A DNA stretch of 64,000 nucleotides from Tricholomella constricta (taxonomy: Eukaryota > Basidiomycota > Agaricomycetes > Agaricales > Lyophyllaceae), in assembly GCA_013368375.1 (NCBI GenBank), contig JAACJP010000017.1, positions 682,001-746,000 on the forward strand. The letters are read 5' to 3'. The notes below the pieces were generated by a model. The model saw nothing but the letters and a program-made list of their open reading frames with translations, searched no databases and was not told the origin of the DNA. The position numbers were made by a program, and so were the translations under genes. Positions within the stretch are counted from its first letter, which is position 1; every line of letters starts with the position of its first letter. Shown here one piece after another: positions 35,114 to 46,267 of this stretch.

Positions 35114-36792
35114 TCAACGAATGACCGAAAATAGCCAGAGAGACATGCCCGAAAGCACAAATATAGTGCGAGGCACAAACAACCTGTCCACCCAAACCCA
35201 CATCCGAAAGACAGCCTCCAGCGGACCAAGGGTGTAGTCTGGCTCGAGAAGCGTCTCCCTAATCGAAGAGGGCAACGCTGCCAATTGTCTGATTGTCACG
35301 ACATACCAAGCCATGTTGATGCCCGCACCAACAATTGGTATAGTAGGAAGGAAATTCCAGATGCGCGAAAGGTCGAGATTAGGATCAGGTCGAAATGGGG
35401 TCGACCAACTAGCATCCAAACTCAACTGGGTCCCAGCCAGCTCTCTTTCCTTGAGGAGGCGAGGCAGATCAGGGCAGAGAATAGAGGCCCTTCCGATACC
35501 CAGGAGATGGGCATGTTTCGAAACGAGAGCGGTGTGAAGGAGTTCAGCGGTCCGCAGGCCACCAGTTAAAAGAACAAGAGGCAAAGATGCAGACGGCGAC
35601 TCCAGCTCAAGAGATGCAAGGGCATCCATTGCTGCTTTGGAGAAATGAGCGAACAAGGCTTGCCGTGGGGATTTGATTTTGGTCGGCATGAAATCTAGAA
35701 TGTGAGAGAGATCAGACTTTGCGAGGCTTTGAATGATGGGGTGCAAGCATACCAGGTTTTTCATAGTCTCCTCCACTCACTTCTATGAAGTCGATCTCGC
35801 CCCATCTGGCGATGGCTTGGAAATGATTCAACACGCGATCAGCTATATCGAGTTCATTGTGATCGACGTAATCGGCGGCATTGATCTTTATGCCGATGAC
35901 AAAGGTTTTCGCAACCGTGGCTCGAATAGCGGAGACGATGCGTCGCAACAATCGGAGAGCGTTCTCTGGATGGGCAGAGTATTCATCCGTTCGTTCGTTC
36001 GACTATTGGCAGAGGTTAGTAATGAATATCTCACAACAAGAAAGGTCATTACCGTCGGAGAGACAAACTGGGCGAGGAGGTCTGGAAGCTTCGCGTTCAG
36101 CTTGGCAGTCATTCTGACATACAACGAAACTATACTGACAACCGTGAGCTGCATGAAGTTGAATTCCGTCAAACCCTGATTCCGAAGCAACCCTAGCTCC
36201 TTTGACGAAAGCTTCAACAACGTCGTCGATGTCGCTGAGTGACATTTGTCTAGGTGTCTGAAAGACGAGCGTATGAAATGCGTCTGACAGCCAGCCGCAG
36301 TTCTTGGCCTTGACTCGAATTGGGCTTGGAGCGAGAGGGCTTTTGAAAGGAAAGCGTCCGCCAACGAAGTTGGTTGATTGACGACCAGCATGGGACAGTT
36401 GCATAATCGCAAGCGCTCCAGATTCGCCAGACCCTCGAATAGACGTGACCCACTGCTCGAAGGGTAGTAGACGTTCCTTCGAGAGATCCCGAGGTAGACA
36501 CACATCGCGTCCGAGAGTGAGGTGCGTTTTAGATACCTGGACATTACCGGTGACGATCATGCCCCAGTCGAACTGTGCCCACTTGGAATAAAGAGAAAAG
36601 TGAAGCTGGTTGGGAGGTCCACCAAGGAAATCAGCCAAATGTTGATACATCGCAACCTAGTTGGATGAGATTTCAGAGTACTCAAAAGTTTGTTGACTTC
36701 TAGATTACCTTGACGAGTCGGTTTCGAAGGCTCCGTCCACAAGGGAGCTTGATTGGAGAGAAAACCCCAGATATTCCTGCCGTTTCTTCCAT
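35114..36792 (-). CDS. OYE-like NADH:flavin oxidoreductase with C-terminal hydrophobic segment (copy 3, distinct subfamily)
   Basis: Starts at ATG 36792 (MEETAGISGVFSPIKLPCGR). An intron after NRLVK joins VAMYQHLADFLGG. Conserved blocks: FDWGMIVTGNVQV, LAIMQLSHAGRQS, DDVVEAFVKGARVASESGFD, IQLHAAHG^YLLAQFVSPT, NSRTNEYS, RLLRRIVSAIRA, IGIKINAADY, FIEVSGGDYEKP and LLTGGLRT. The active-site GYL is split by a 58-nt intron (36082-36139, donor GTCAGT), and splicing restores the catalytic Tyr. It differs from the two YqjM-type copies: no LSPLCQY, and an added C-terminus with MWVWVDRLFVPRTIF and LSGMSLWLFSVI that may anchor it to a membrane. It belongs to a fungal OYE subfamily acting on unknown substrates. 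It is divergent from the TFIIE gene, with 264 bp between starts. Confidence 0.85.
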
Positions 36793-37056
36793 GGTATCAG
36801 TTGATAGAAAGCCTCAGTGCGTCCTTTGTTGCTTCATAAGTGATTGATGGGTATGTGTCAGGAGGAAAGAAATTATTCCTCATTTTGAAGTCCGCAGTGT
36901 CACGGCTGTCTTGTTCTTGCTCTTGCTCTGCAACCACCACCTTCGGTTTATCCGACTCACTCAATCCTGGACCGCACTATCTAACATCCAGCAACTTAGT
37001 CTTACTGCGGGCATTATAAGATCGCGGCCCTAGGGCCTAACTAGACGACGGTCATA
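36793..37056. promoter_or_regulatory. Shared divergent promoter region
   Basis: 264 bp between the start codons of the minus-strand OYE-like gene (36792) and the plus-strand TFIIE alpha gene (37057). No TATA element is evident on the TFIIE side, as expected for a housekeeping gene. The arrangement implies overlapping promoters. Confidence 0.4.
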
Positions 37057-38889
37057 ATGGCGACCAAAGATGATCAGGAAACCCTTCGGCTTCTCGTACA
37101 ACACGTCTCTCGAGCGTTCTACGAGCCAAAGTTTACCATTATTCTGGACCAGCTTGCCCGGCATCCGGTGTAAGTAGCGGTCAAAATGAGCTGACGTTTT
37201 TTGCTTGAAAAGTGCACATGCTTATGTGAATCTCATGTTGGTTTGGGTGTGCAGTCTTAAAGACGACGACCTGGCAGGGAGAATGGGGTTACAGCCGAAG
37301 GAGTTGAACAAAGTCATCGCTGTGTTGTCTAATGACTGTCTGGTCAAAATGTAAGCTTTCATAAGTATGTGTGGTCTTCTGGATATATGACTCACCTCGT
37401 GCATAGTTATCGTCAGAATGAACTCAAAGAAGGTGCTCAGCGGTCTGTTGGAAAACAGTACTACTACATCGACTATGAATATTTCTGCAATGTCGTGAAG
37501 TGGAGAATAGCTAAAATGCGGCATATCATCGATTCCTCGCTCCGCAATGTGCGTGTTACGGTCTTCTTTGGTACACTCACAGATCATTCTAACTCATTTA
37601 TTAGGAGCTGGATAACAAAGGCTACATCTGTCCTCAATGCAAGCAGTCGTATTCACCACTGGAGGTTGACAAGTTGATGGATTTTGCGCGGGGAGCGTTG
37701 ATTTGCGAAATTTGTCATGCCGAGGTTGTTGACAACGAGAACGCGGAGAGCGTGTTGGGCAGCAAGGATCGGATGCAGAGGTTCAATCATCAGATGCGTT
37801 TCATCCGCGACGGTCTGCAGAAGAGCGAGGCGATGACGCTACCTGCGTACGTCCTACCTTGTCGTTCCGACTGATTCGTTTTGACGATTTATCCCACAGG
37901 TTCGACGTCGCAGCTTGGGTAAAGAATAATCTCACAGATGCGGAGAAGCAGAAAGCGTCCCAAGACGGCTCAGGTCTGAAGGTCGCTGGTTCGGGTCCGA
38001 ACAGAAAGGAGGATGATGGGATCGGTATCATGATGTCGATGGACAAGGACGAGTCCACCCGCAAGATGGAGCGTGACGCTCAAGCGGAGATGAAGAGGCA
38101 GCAGAACGCCTTGCCAGCGTGGCACTTGAAGAGTACGATCACGGGCGATTTAACAGCGCTCGGTGTGAAGGAGAATGCAAGGGCGGAGGTCAATGGGTCC
38201 ACTTCGAATGATGACATCTTGAGAGGCTTGGGGGTTATTGGTGCGAAGCCGGACCAAGCGGTTCTACATGTGATGGAGGACGTGAAGCCAATTGTTAATC
38301 ACGAGGCTGATTGTGAGTAGTTTCGCTCAAGCATACTATTCTGCACAAACTAAACGGTCGTTCACCGCAGATTATGACCAGTACTACGCATCATTGGCTG
38401 CATCTTCTTCAGCAGCTGCTTCCGCGCATGCCACGCCTTCCAATCTCAGCCTACCTGGAAGCTCTGACTTCGGCGATGTGGCTTATGACGATGAAGAAGA
38501 TCGAAAGCCGTCCGTGGAGTACCTGGACTCATTGAATGAGTATCGGAAACGTTCGCGCTCTGGGGAGGATGACGGGGCAAACGCCAAAATGAAGACGGCG
38601 AAAGTAGAAGAGGGCCTCAATGGCTATGGCTATTCCCCTGAGAATGGAATCTCTCTGGTCAACGACAGCACTATCATGGTCGATAATGTGCAACCCCCAC
38701 CTCCACCAGAGGACGATCCTGTTGTTTATGGTACGTTCCTTTGTCAAACGCGTTGTCCGAAATATTCTGACCTCGTCGACAGTGAATGGGAAACCCGTGG
38801 CCTATTCAAAAGTGACCGAGGAGGACCATGATATGATGACGCCTGACGAGTATACAGCTTTCTTCGAGGTCATGCAGGCGCGTTCTTGA
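37057..38889 (+). CDS. TFA1: Transcription initiation factor IIE, alpha subunit
   Basis: About seven exons from ATG 37057 to TGA at 38887-38889. The N-terminal winged-helix region reads RLLVQHVSRAFYEPKFTII, LKDDDLAGRMGLQPKELNKV, YYYIDYEYFCNVVKWRIAKM. The zinc ribbon follows: GYICPQCKQSYSPLEVDKL with a second pair in LICEICHAEVV (C-x2-C ... C-x2-C). Then come a helical segment (RMQRFNHQMRFIRDGLQK), a long linker with a Lys/Glu-rich stretch, and an acidic C-terminus (DDEEDRKPSVEYLDSL; VNGKPVAYSKVTEEDHDMMT). These match TFIIE alpha, which recruits TFIIH and stimulates promoter opening by RNA polymerase II in the nucleus. The gene appears intact and is presumably essential. Confidence 0.95.
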
Positions 38890-39070
38890 ACCCAAATGAG
38901 GGAAGGATGACCGAGGCGTCTGCAATTATGCTTGTCGTCGATGTGCTATGCCGTATCGTGTTACCGAATCGGCCTTCTTGTGGAAGGTGTCCCACAACTG
39001 TATAGCTTAGTCCTGTGCATGTACATGTACGTACATCTAATACATAGATTTTTTACCATGTGGTAGATAA

Positions 39071-39922
39071 TTATTTACCCACCCGTACGATGTTCGCAGC
39101 TTTCACGAGTATATAAAGGGGAATCGCTGGAAAAATTGAGTGTCAGATGTGGAGATTTGAGTGTTTCAAGGTGCGTGGTACGTACATATCGCCGCTGTCC
39201 ATACCAAGCTCCTAAAGCCCAGCAGTTCATTGAGTATAATTATCACAGATGTATGACGGCGCGAATAGTGAGTGACAGACCTTATCATCCCATGCAGTTG
39301 GGTCTTTTGGTTCGCATAAACGGTATTGAACGTTATGCGCAAGGCGACACTACATTGGAAAACATTTTAATATAAAAAAATGGAACATGAGCACATGTTT
39401 AATGCGACGCACTATGCGAAAGCCAGTTTGTTGAGAGTTTGATGATCAACGTTGGCGTAGTTGCCTACGAGGATAGCGACAGCCCATAAGGGAAAAGTTT
39501 CGGTTCCGTTCTAAAAAATCAAATAAAAAAGCATGTAGACGTGAGGGATTGTCGGGAGAAAAAGAATGGGACCGCAAGACATACCAAGTGTGCAGCCTCC
39601 AGCCGTGCAGCCTTCGCAGCAATTTCGGGAGAAACCTTTTTCTCAGCGAGCCGTGCCATATTTCCTCGGGGCGCTACACTTTCATGCGGAAATTGATCAA
39701 AAGGAGTGCATTTAAATGCTGAAGGATCATACGTACTTGTTGAATCCTATTGATTTCAGGATAAGTCCACCCTGACAAAGTCGAATTCCATCGTCAGCTG
39801 AATGGTATCAGACCACGAGATCTTGCTGTCGCCCTTACCTTGAGTACATTAGGGTAGAATCCCACAAACCAGACCAGTGGAATAGAGTATAGCGAAAGCG
39901 GGGAAGAGAGTGATAACGACAT
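39071..39922 (-). CDS. MAPEG family membrane enzyme (microsomal glutathione transferase-like)
   Basis: Seven small exons on the minus strand (39922-39839, 39771-39737, 39678-39585, 39510-39413, 39349-39281, 39211-39186, 39126-39071) join in phase to 153 residues, the usual MAPEG length. Exons 2 and 6 are only 35 and 26 nt. Spliced sequence shows IPLVWFVGFYPNVLKGG, NNVAPRGNMARL, AARLEAAHLNGTETFPLWAV, LVGNYANVDHQTLNKLAFAY, RITFNTVYANQ, RSLVWTAAISIPLYILVKAA. About four membrane spans with E-x-x-(H/N)-N-x-x-E-x-F-P (EAAHLNGTETFP) form the family signature at the glutathione site. Members conjugate or reduce with glutathione in ER or mitochondrial membranes. Any exon-by-exon misreading gives an early stop, so the gene is easily missed. 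Confidence 0.85.
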
Positions 39923-40442
39923 TTGTCCTCAGGTTGATGAAAATTGCTCAATGCCGGCTTTATAAGTAGGCCACTGGTGCGCATGCTGACGCGTTGATAT
40001 TTGAAAACAGGGGGTTGATGGGAAATTATCGGGTAACGAATTGCCTTTCGATGACACGCGACGTTATTCATGCGCAGATGACAAAGTTGAAAGTGATGCC
40101 GGATTGATTCGTGTATCTCATGTAGGGCCACGCGTATGCTGGCGTCAACCCTTGTACGACCGCCGGAGGTTGCGCCAAGCGCTGCGGACAGTCGTTCAAT
40201 GAACACCGATTGTTATCTTCGACAGCATTTGGATGCCAGATTTGACAGATTTGATATGATGCCGACGAAGGTAATCAACAACAATCCTGTCGTCGTCTTC
40301 AGGGAACCACCAGTCACGAGATTTCGTTGAATGAGGGTCATGTATAGGTTATGTCAATGATATCCATCTGTTGGGGGATTTCGAGTTCACATTAATGGTC
40401 TGCCTGTAACCCGCACCCTCCCGCACCCTTCTAATTTCCAAC
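39923..40442. other. Intergenic, no gene recognised
   Basis: About 0.5 kb upstream of both the minus-strand MAPEG gene and the plus-strand GFA-like gene. A 123-codon minus-strand frame overlapping here (39835-40206) is the unspliced extension of MAPEG exon 1 and is not a separate gene. Confidence 0.5.
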
Positions 40443-41575
40443 TTGAGAACGATGACGGCCAATATCGAAGCGAGATGCGCATGTGGCCTCAACGCCTTCA
40501 ACCTCGCATTCACAAGTGCATCCCTCCCCATTCCAAATAGTATCTGCCACTGCAACTCTTGCCGTCACCTCTCAGGCCAGCTGGCCAGAAACCAGGCGCC
40601 GTTCCAAGGCGCACCACTCTGTGCGAAAACAAGGGAAAACGCGGACTTGAGCACGCTCACCACTTACAAGAGCTCTGAGCATGTCACGAGATGGTTTTGC
40701 GGCACTTGTTCCGGATGAACGTTCGCCAAACACGCTTTATTGCCGGACTGGTACGTCTCAGCGGCATCCTACAAAAGTCCGACGCCATCGTTTCGTCGAA
40801 GTCGCATATCTGGGTCTCTGGCACTCTCGACGGAGGTCTTGCTGACCACCTGCCAGCAATCGATGGTCATGTCCTCCCGAGGTATAACAGCTGGCCGAAG
40901 AAAGAAGAACTAGAGGGAGATGTTCTGCCAGTCGGTTGGAAAGCGACGACAACATGAGCAGCGGAGAGCTTGTCGATGTATTGTCACTGCAGAGCAATCT
41001 CCTTGTCTATAACCCGTCCGACTCCCGAATCAGCCGTCCCATCCTATCCATATCCTGATTCGCTCTTTCCCTTCCATTCCACGCCGGAGACGAAAATTCT
41101 CAACCCTGACGATGAGAAATGGTGGCTGCATCCTGCCGGTGCTGAGAATCCCACCAAGTATCTGGCGGGGTACTGCGCGTGCGCATCCTGCACCCTCACG
41201 AGCGGCTTAGAGTTCTCGTCTTGGGCGATCATTCCACTCATCAATATTAAAGTCTCTTCCTCTTCCGACTCCGAGGAGCACATCGATCTCAATTTGATCG
41301 ATGAGGGCAAGCGTCCAAAGGGGCTGAAGAAGTACATCTCGAGCCCTGGATGCAGTCGAGAGTTCTGTGAGGCGTGCGGAGCGAATGTATTTCGATGGGA
41401 CCAAGGCAGGCCGGAGCTCGTAGCAGTGACGACCGGTCTGGTGGATCAAGAACAGGGAGGAGCGAGGGCTGAAGGCTGGCTGGAGTGGTATAGGGATCGT
41501 GTGGCTTTTGCCGAAGAGAGCATAAGGAAGACACTAATAGAAGGATTGGTAGAGGGATTGAAAGCGTCAAACTAA
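40443..41575 (+). pseudogene. Tandem two-domain GFA/CENP-V zinc protein, first domain broken
   Basis: Two GFA/CENP-V domains follow each other. Domain 1: ARCACG, CHCNSCRHLSGQL, HVTRWFCGTC, then an in-frame TGA (40716-40718), then FAKHALLPDWYVSA in the same frame, then a one-base shift near 40761-40764 into GILQKSDAIV, HIWVSGTLDGGLADHLPA. A second in-frame TGA at 40955-40957 precedes domain 2. Domain 2 is open from ATG 40976 to 41575: MYCHCRAISLSI, YLAGYCACASC, EFSSWAIIP, REFCEACGANVFRW. The Cys positions fit zinc binding. Because family-like sequence runs across both stops and the shift without GT-AG borders, splicing does not explain them. Family members resemble glutathione-dependent formaldehyde-activating enzyme, though fungal versions are uncharacterised. 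Either a pseudogene, a surviving single-domain gene from 40976, or assembly errors. Confidence 0.65.
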
Positions 41576-41660
41576 CGGGTGAGATGCTACGGCGAAGCTA
41601 TGAATATGGAAAATATTACACCACAGAATTGAAATGCAAACATACCAAATCCTTATCGCA

Positions 41661-43130
41661 TTATCTCGTCCCCTCGTCTGGCTGGTATGCGTCGCAGCCA
41701 ACCGCAACCAACCACGCATTTCTGTCTTGTTCTCTATGGCAGATGACGCTGTTTCCAGAACCAAGGCACTTCCCGGAGGCGCATCCACCACCTGCGCCGA
41801 CCCCGCCGCCACCAATGCTCCACACCTTACTGCGATCTCCAAAGCCAAGGCTCGAAGGATCAGGAACGCAGAGTGAGTGGCCGCTGGCATGGGAGGTCGA
41901 ACTGGGTAGACAAGGGAGCAGCTGGGGTAGGGTGGAAGCCAATGATGCATAATGATAAATCCGGATGCGCTGGGCGGCGCTGAGGAGTGGGGAAAGGAAC
42001 GAGAGAATGTGTTGTTTGATTTCTGATGGCAATCTGAGAAATGGGGAGTCCGGTTGAGGTCGAGTGGCTGGAAGTGATGAAACATCTTTCGAATCCGGTA
42101 TGCAAGAACAGGTTTGGTTGCATGGTGCAAGCTTTTGCTGCACATTGCTACTATGGTTCAAGCCGTGGTTCAGGAGAAGCGGTCGAGAATATCTAAGGAG
42201 CCGAAGGGCTTGTTTTTGAGTCTCCCGTTTGGCATAAATGTTTCTGTCCACAGTCAGCTTTAGAAGACCCAGCGCATGTTTCGACTCTTGGAGTGTTTCG
42301 TCGAAATTGTCGACTTGCCCTTGATTGGAGTACAGACTGACTTCTGTCAAGCAGTAGTTGTACTGCCTAATGACGTCAATGATCGCTCTCACTCCAGGAA
42401 TCCCAAGCTGGTTTGCGTTGCAAGAGAAGGAATGGAGGTGGCAATGAAGAGACGAGGAAAGGTATTTCACGATAAATGGGAGTGAAACTGAGGTGAGCCC
42501 GGTGGCTGAAAGATTGAGAGACCGTAACGTAGGGCACTGAAGTATTGGGAGGAAGGTCTCAATGAAAGCGTCGGAGAGGTTGTTGTTGGACGTCAAGTTC
42601 AAAGTTTCGATGCGCGAAGTATTGACCGCATGGACAAAAGCAGTTATCGTCAAGGTATCACCCGTGAAGTCGTTCTGATGTCACTGTAAATGATGAATGG
42701 CTGAGGTTATACAATTGGTTACGCACATTTGGCAGTTGCAAAGAACCCAGGTGTAGGTTGCCTTTCAAGTAATGAGCAATCGCCAACAGGCCCGTGTTCC
42801 CAATCTTGTTTGAACCAAGGTTTATCTGGGATATAGGATACTGCCTTCCTTTCGCAGACCCAAGGAACTTAAACAAAGCAGTACAGCCGTCGTCGCCGAG
42901 GTTGTTGTGGGACAGGAGTAATTTATGAACAACGCGACGCTCTGTAATCATAGAAATGATCCTCTCAGCACCTAATCAGCGCTCAATTTGGACTTTCTGC
43001 TATATAAGAAGATATGCAACACACCTTGAACGGAATAAAGGCCTGCATCCTGACATTCCACTTGAGTTCTACTGGCAAGTGTAACACGACTGGCCGTATG
43101 AGTCATTTTTGGCGCCGAATACGATGCCAT
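41661..43130 (-). CDS. Leucine-rich repeat (ribonuclease inhibitor-like) protein with F-box-like segment
   Basis: Minus-strand gene from ATG 43130 (MASYSAPKMTHTASRVTL); introns join QDAGLYSVQ^GAERIISM, and one follows GSLQLPN. The repeats are of the RNI type: KLLLSHNNLGDDGCTALFKF, INLGSNKIGNTGLLAIAHYL, ETLNLTSNNNLSDAFIETFL, SLNLSATGLTSVSLPFIVKY and SFSCNANQLGIPGVRAII. The second half has RLPSEIKQHILSFLSPL, which resembles an F-box or similar helical motif but lies after the repeats rather than before. The tail is Gly/Ser-rich. An adaptor role in protein-protein contacts, possibly in ubiquitin ligases, is inference. It converges with the GFA-like gene; the stops are 85 bp apart. Confidence 0.7.
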
Positions 43131-44037
43131 GGGTTTTCGACTTGAATCCAGAGAAAGAGAGTCGAGTAATTTCTAGTAACAGCAGAGTCGGGCCTGTGTG
43201 TGTAAGTAGGAATGAAAGGACAAATGCCCATATCAGAAATTTCGAAGTCTATTTGTTGTTAATGTCCTGAAGCAGGTGGAATAAACAACCTCCGGTTCCT
43301 TCTCGGACTCGGACTTGGTGCCGCCTCACTTGTAAGTTTAAACCTCCATGAACATTGAAGTAATCGCGCGTGGGGCACTGACGTACAGCCGCAATGGGAT
43401 GTCACCCATGCAAACTTCGTCCAAGCCCTAGGCCTAAACATTTACAGAAAACTTCATCTTGTGACCGCAGCGCAGCCTTCAATGGTCACCTCCGAGCCCG
43501 ACAGAGGATTGACATACCGATTTTGCTCCGATCGCATGCTCAACTATCCACCCAATGCGGTGCCCTTCTTCTCAAGGTCACAGGATGGTGCGCTGTCTGA
43601 CGTGAAAATCCGAGCATTTTTGGCGAATGCCTCCGCATGGATCCCCCCTTCTCGCGACGAATACTCTCCCCTCGCGGTCTGCACCTGTGGATCTGCTAGT
43701 GCTTAGGTTTATTGCATCGCGATTGCAAGATGCTGCTTTTGTCTTTTGGCGTTTCTTCCACCGATGCGATATTTTGAAAGAACGCTCATAAATCAATGAT
43801 ATGCTTCCTCTCGATCGCAGGAAATTGGGGAAGCACTTCCCGGTCCGCTCACTCACCTCGTGATATATCCCGTGGAGCGAGACTTGGGCGAAACTAGTCA
43901 TCGACTACAGGCCCGTTTCGTCCGCCATCCTTGCCCATCCTGCCCGCGATCCATTATTAGGTGACTTCGGAAAATAAAATGTCATGTCATCTGGTCATCG
44001 CAGTGTTCGATTTATGTTCTTCTTTTGGCCCCGCGTC
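43131..44037. other. Intergenic with one possible gene fragment
   Basis: About 0.9 kb between divergent genes (LRR protein and galactanase). It holds the promoters of both and the plus-strand fragment listed at 43261-43706. Nothing else was recognised. Confidence 0.4.
43261..43706 (+). other. Possible gene fragment, two exons, no start codon
   Basis: An open frame (INNLRFLLGLGLGAASL) meets a GTAAGT donor at about 43331. A CAG acceptor at about 43388 leads into WDVTHANFVQALGLNIYRKL, SMVTSEPDRGLTYRFCSDRM, NYPPNAVPFFSRS, AFLANASAWIPPSRDEYSPL and a stop at 43706. Composition and splice sites look coding, but no ATG begins it and no family is recognised. Probably a fragment or chance. Confidence 0.25.
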
Positions 44038-44044
44038 CTATAAA
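44038..44044 (+). promoter_or_regulatory. TATA box of galactanase gene
   Basis: CTATAAATCC lies about 45 bp upstream of the start codon at 44086. An ATG at 44053 is too close to it to be the likely start. Confidence 0.55.
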
Positions 44045-44085
44045 TCCTTGGGATGCTGGGAGCAGTATGGCACAGATTGACCATC

Positions 44086-45412
44086 ATGCGTCTCCTTCGG
44101 GTTTGTCTGCTCACTGCACTGACGATACTCTCGCCTGTCAAGGCTCTCACTTATCGTGGAGCTGACTTCTCATCCTTGGTAAATCTCGAAAACTCGGGCC
44201 TCGTATATAAAGACTCTGGGTCGGCTACCAAGTTCGAGACCATTTTGAAGAATCATGGCGCGAATCTGGCACGGATTCGCATTTGGACCAGCACAAGCAG
44301 TTCGCAATACAGTTTGAACTATGGCCTTGCTCTGGCAAAACGCGCAGTAGCTGCAGGAATGACATTATTGATTGATCTTCACTACAGTGATACCTGCGAG
44401 TCCGCGCCAAACCTTTATGAACCACTCGAATCTAATTCTTTCCTCTCAAGGGGCGGATCCGGGAAAGCAGGCAATTCCGACATCATGGCCAAAGGATCTT
44501 AACGGCTTGAATACGCAGATCTACACGTAAGTAGACCTTTACCTGGATTTGTTCTTGAATACGATTAACTTAGGTACCCACAGGTATACTAACAGTCTCG
44601 TCAAATCGTTCGCGGCACAGGGAACGCCCATTCAATTCATCCAGGTATGTAGTCGATGTCATGCATGTTTGCACCTTCTCATGAATTAATTCCAGATCGG
44701 AAACGAGATTAACGACGGCATGCTCTGGCCGGTCGGACGTATCTCGGTGAACGGGTATTCTCCGCTTTCACAGTTGCTCCACTCCGCTGCCAACGGAGTC
44801 CGCGATGCCTCTTCCTCGACAAAGATCATGATCCACCTTGCTAACGGCTGGAATGGAGGTGCCGTCAGCTCCTTCTTCAACCAAATCTTCATTCCCGGCC
44901 AATTCGCCACCAACGATTTCGACCTCCTCGGTTTCTCCTTTTATCCGTTCTACGGAACTGGAGCCACATACACTGCGCTCAAATCGAGTTTACAGGCCAT
45001 GGTGACCAAATTCAACAAAGTATGTTAGCATTCGCTCCAGCTGAAAAAAAATCATTTCTGAATAACATGAAAGGACATCATGGTTGTTGAAACTGACTGG
45101 GCCGCTGTCTGCTCTGGTACAACGATGAGCGAGAAATCCATTCCTATCTCTGCCGCAGGCCAATCTACCTGGGTGTCAGGTATCCGGACTGTACTGCAGG
45201 GATTGTCTGGAGGACATGGCATTGGAATTGTCTATTGGGAACCTGGCTGGGTTGGAAATGCCGGCCTGGGTTCGAGCTGCGCGGTACGACAACATCACAT
45301 TTTCAATATTATTCGCCGTACTGATGCGGAGCCTCCTCTAAAGGATGCTTTATTGGTCGATGGCTCAGGTAATACTCGTAGCAGTATCAACATGTTCTCT
45401 GCTAGCATGTAG
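44086..45412 (+). CDS. Secreted arabinogalactan endo-beta-1,4-galactanase, GH53
   Basis: Six exons (44086-44395, 44451-44526, 44584-44644, 44696-45019, 45074-45283, 45344-45412) join in phase to 349 residues. A signal peptide opens the protein (MRLLRVCLLTALTILSPVKA). GH53 blocks: LTYRGADFSSL, ANLARIRIW, LLIDLHYSDTWADPGKQ, PTSWPKDLNGLNTQIY, IQIGNEINDGMLWP (acid/base Glu), LLGFSFYPFYG, VVETDWAAVC (nucleophile Glu), GIVYWEPGWVGNAGLGSSC, LLVDGSGNTR. The enzyme cleaves beta-1,4-galactan side chains of pectin outside the cell, consistent with a plant-litter or plant-associated lifestyle. Intron 1 has a GC donor (GCGAGT at 44396) and normal AG acceptor; only this splice gives the conserved DTWADPGKQ. 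Introns read as coding would truncate the protein at about 149 residues. Confidence 0.92.
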
Positions 45413-45542
45413 GCTTATGTAATAGAGCGCCACTCTGATCTACTTATGACGTCACTGTACGTTGGAGACCTGGAAGTCAATGTCGTAGCTTTCACTCGAC
45501 CAACCGCCTCCTACAATGTCGACCCATCTCCGCGGAAGACCC

Positions 45543-45885
45543 ATGGCACGTACCGCCCTCGTTGGTCGTTCGACATTCAGATCTCTCACCATCTCTTCTT
45601 CACAGGCTATCGCGTGCGTGACCGCTATTATAGGATCGCTCGGAGCCATGTATATCATGGGATTGGATACAAAGCAAAAAGAAGGTTTTGAATCCGCATA
45701 CAGTGAGCCTTGTCATTGTCATGGCCCCCGCCGCGCTGCGCCGCATCACTTATAATCCTGCGACAGAACATGGAGGGACGGGTGGATCTGATGTGAAAAT
45801 GAATTCGTCAGATGTTAGTGCAGCGGTTTCAGTGCCCAAGCCTGGCAAGGAGAGGCTCCATCATCAACCTGACACGCAACGATAA
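45543..45885 (+). CDS. Small single-pass membrane protein, possibly mitochondrial
   Basis: Two exons (45543-45702 and 45767-45885; an upstream in-frame ATG is at 45516) with a 64-nt GT-AG intron. The N-terminus is basic with hydroxylated residues (MARTALVGRSTFRSLTISSS), then one hydrophobic segment (AIACVTAIIGSLGAMYIMGL), then a polar Gly/Ser/Lys tail (KQKEGFESAYKHGGTGGSDV) ending PDTQR. The pattern of a basic amphipathic leader before one span suggests a small mitochondrial inner-membrane protein. No named family is recognised. It starts 130 bp after the galactanase stop codon. Splicing in phase supports a real gene. Confidence 0.5.
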
Positions 45886-46267
45886 CGAGTGAAGTAACGA
45901 GTCAGCCACTTTTAAACTTTGTAAGATCAAATCAATCTACTGCAATCGCTTGCGCTCACTGATTGGAAACAACGTTGGGTACTATAGCAATCCCGAATTT
46001 TGGAGAAGCGCCAAGACCGAAACAATGAATTCCTTGTATGTAGATAGAGTTAAGTAAATCCGTCAAAGGGAATGAATGAGGCTAGAAATACAATTTTTAA
46101 ATGTGTGATGCGTTTACAAAGACAGTTGTGAGAGGGTATTGCAGATGAAAATGAAAAGGGAAGAAGGAAATATCATGAAGGGGAGATCGGATGAGTCTGT
46201 AGGTCTAATATTACAAGGCTAGATTATCCGCGGTATTCGCCTCCGAAATTTGAAGCGGTCGCCGAGG
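45886..46267. other. Intergenic, no feature recognised
   Basis: About 0.4 kb between the convergent small membrane-protein gene and the long disordered-protein gene. A/T-rich, probably 3' UTRs. Confidence 0.5.

Noticed and set aside
36082..36139. Loss of the catalytic Tyr region in the third OYE-like gene
   Set aside because: Reading through gives nonsense, but a 58-nt intron with donor GTCAGT and acceptor CCAG restores HGYLLAQF exactly, so the active site is intact.
39110..39119. TATATAAAGG as a plus-strand TATA box
   Set aside because: On the minus strand it is coding sequence of the last MAPEG exon; no gene starts downstream on the plus strand.
39412..39414. Early stop truncating the MAPEG protein
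   Set aside because: The stop lies at a splice donor (TA|GTGCGT); splicing to 39349 continues the conserved family sequence.
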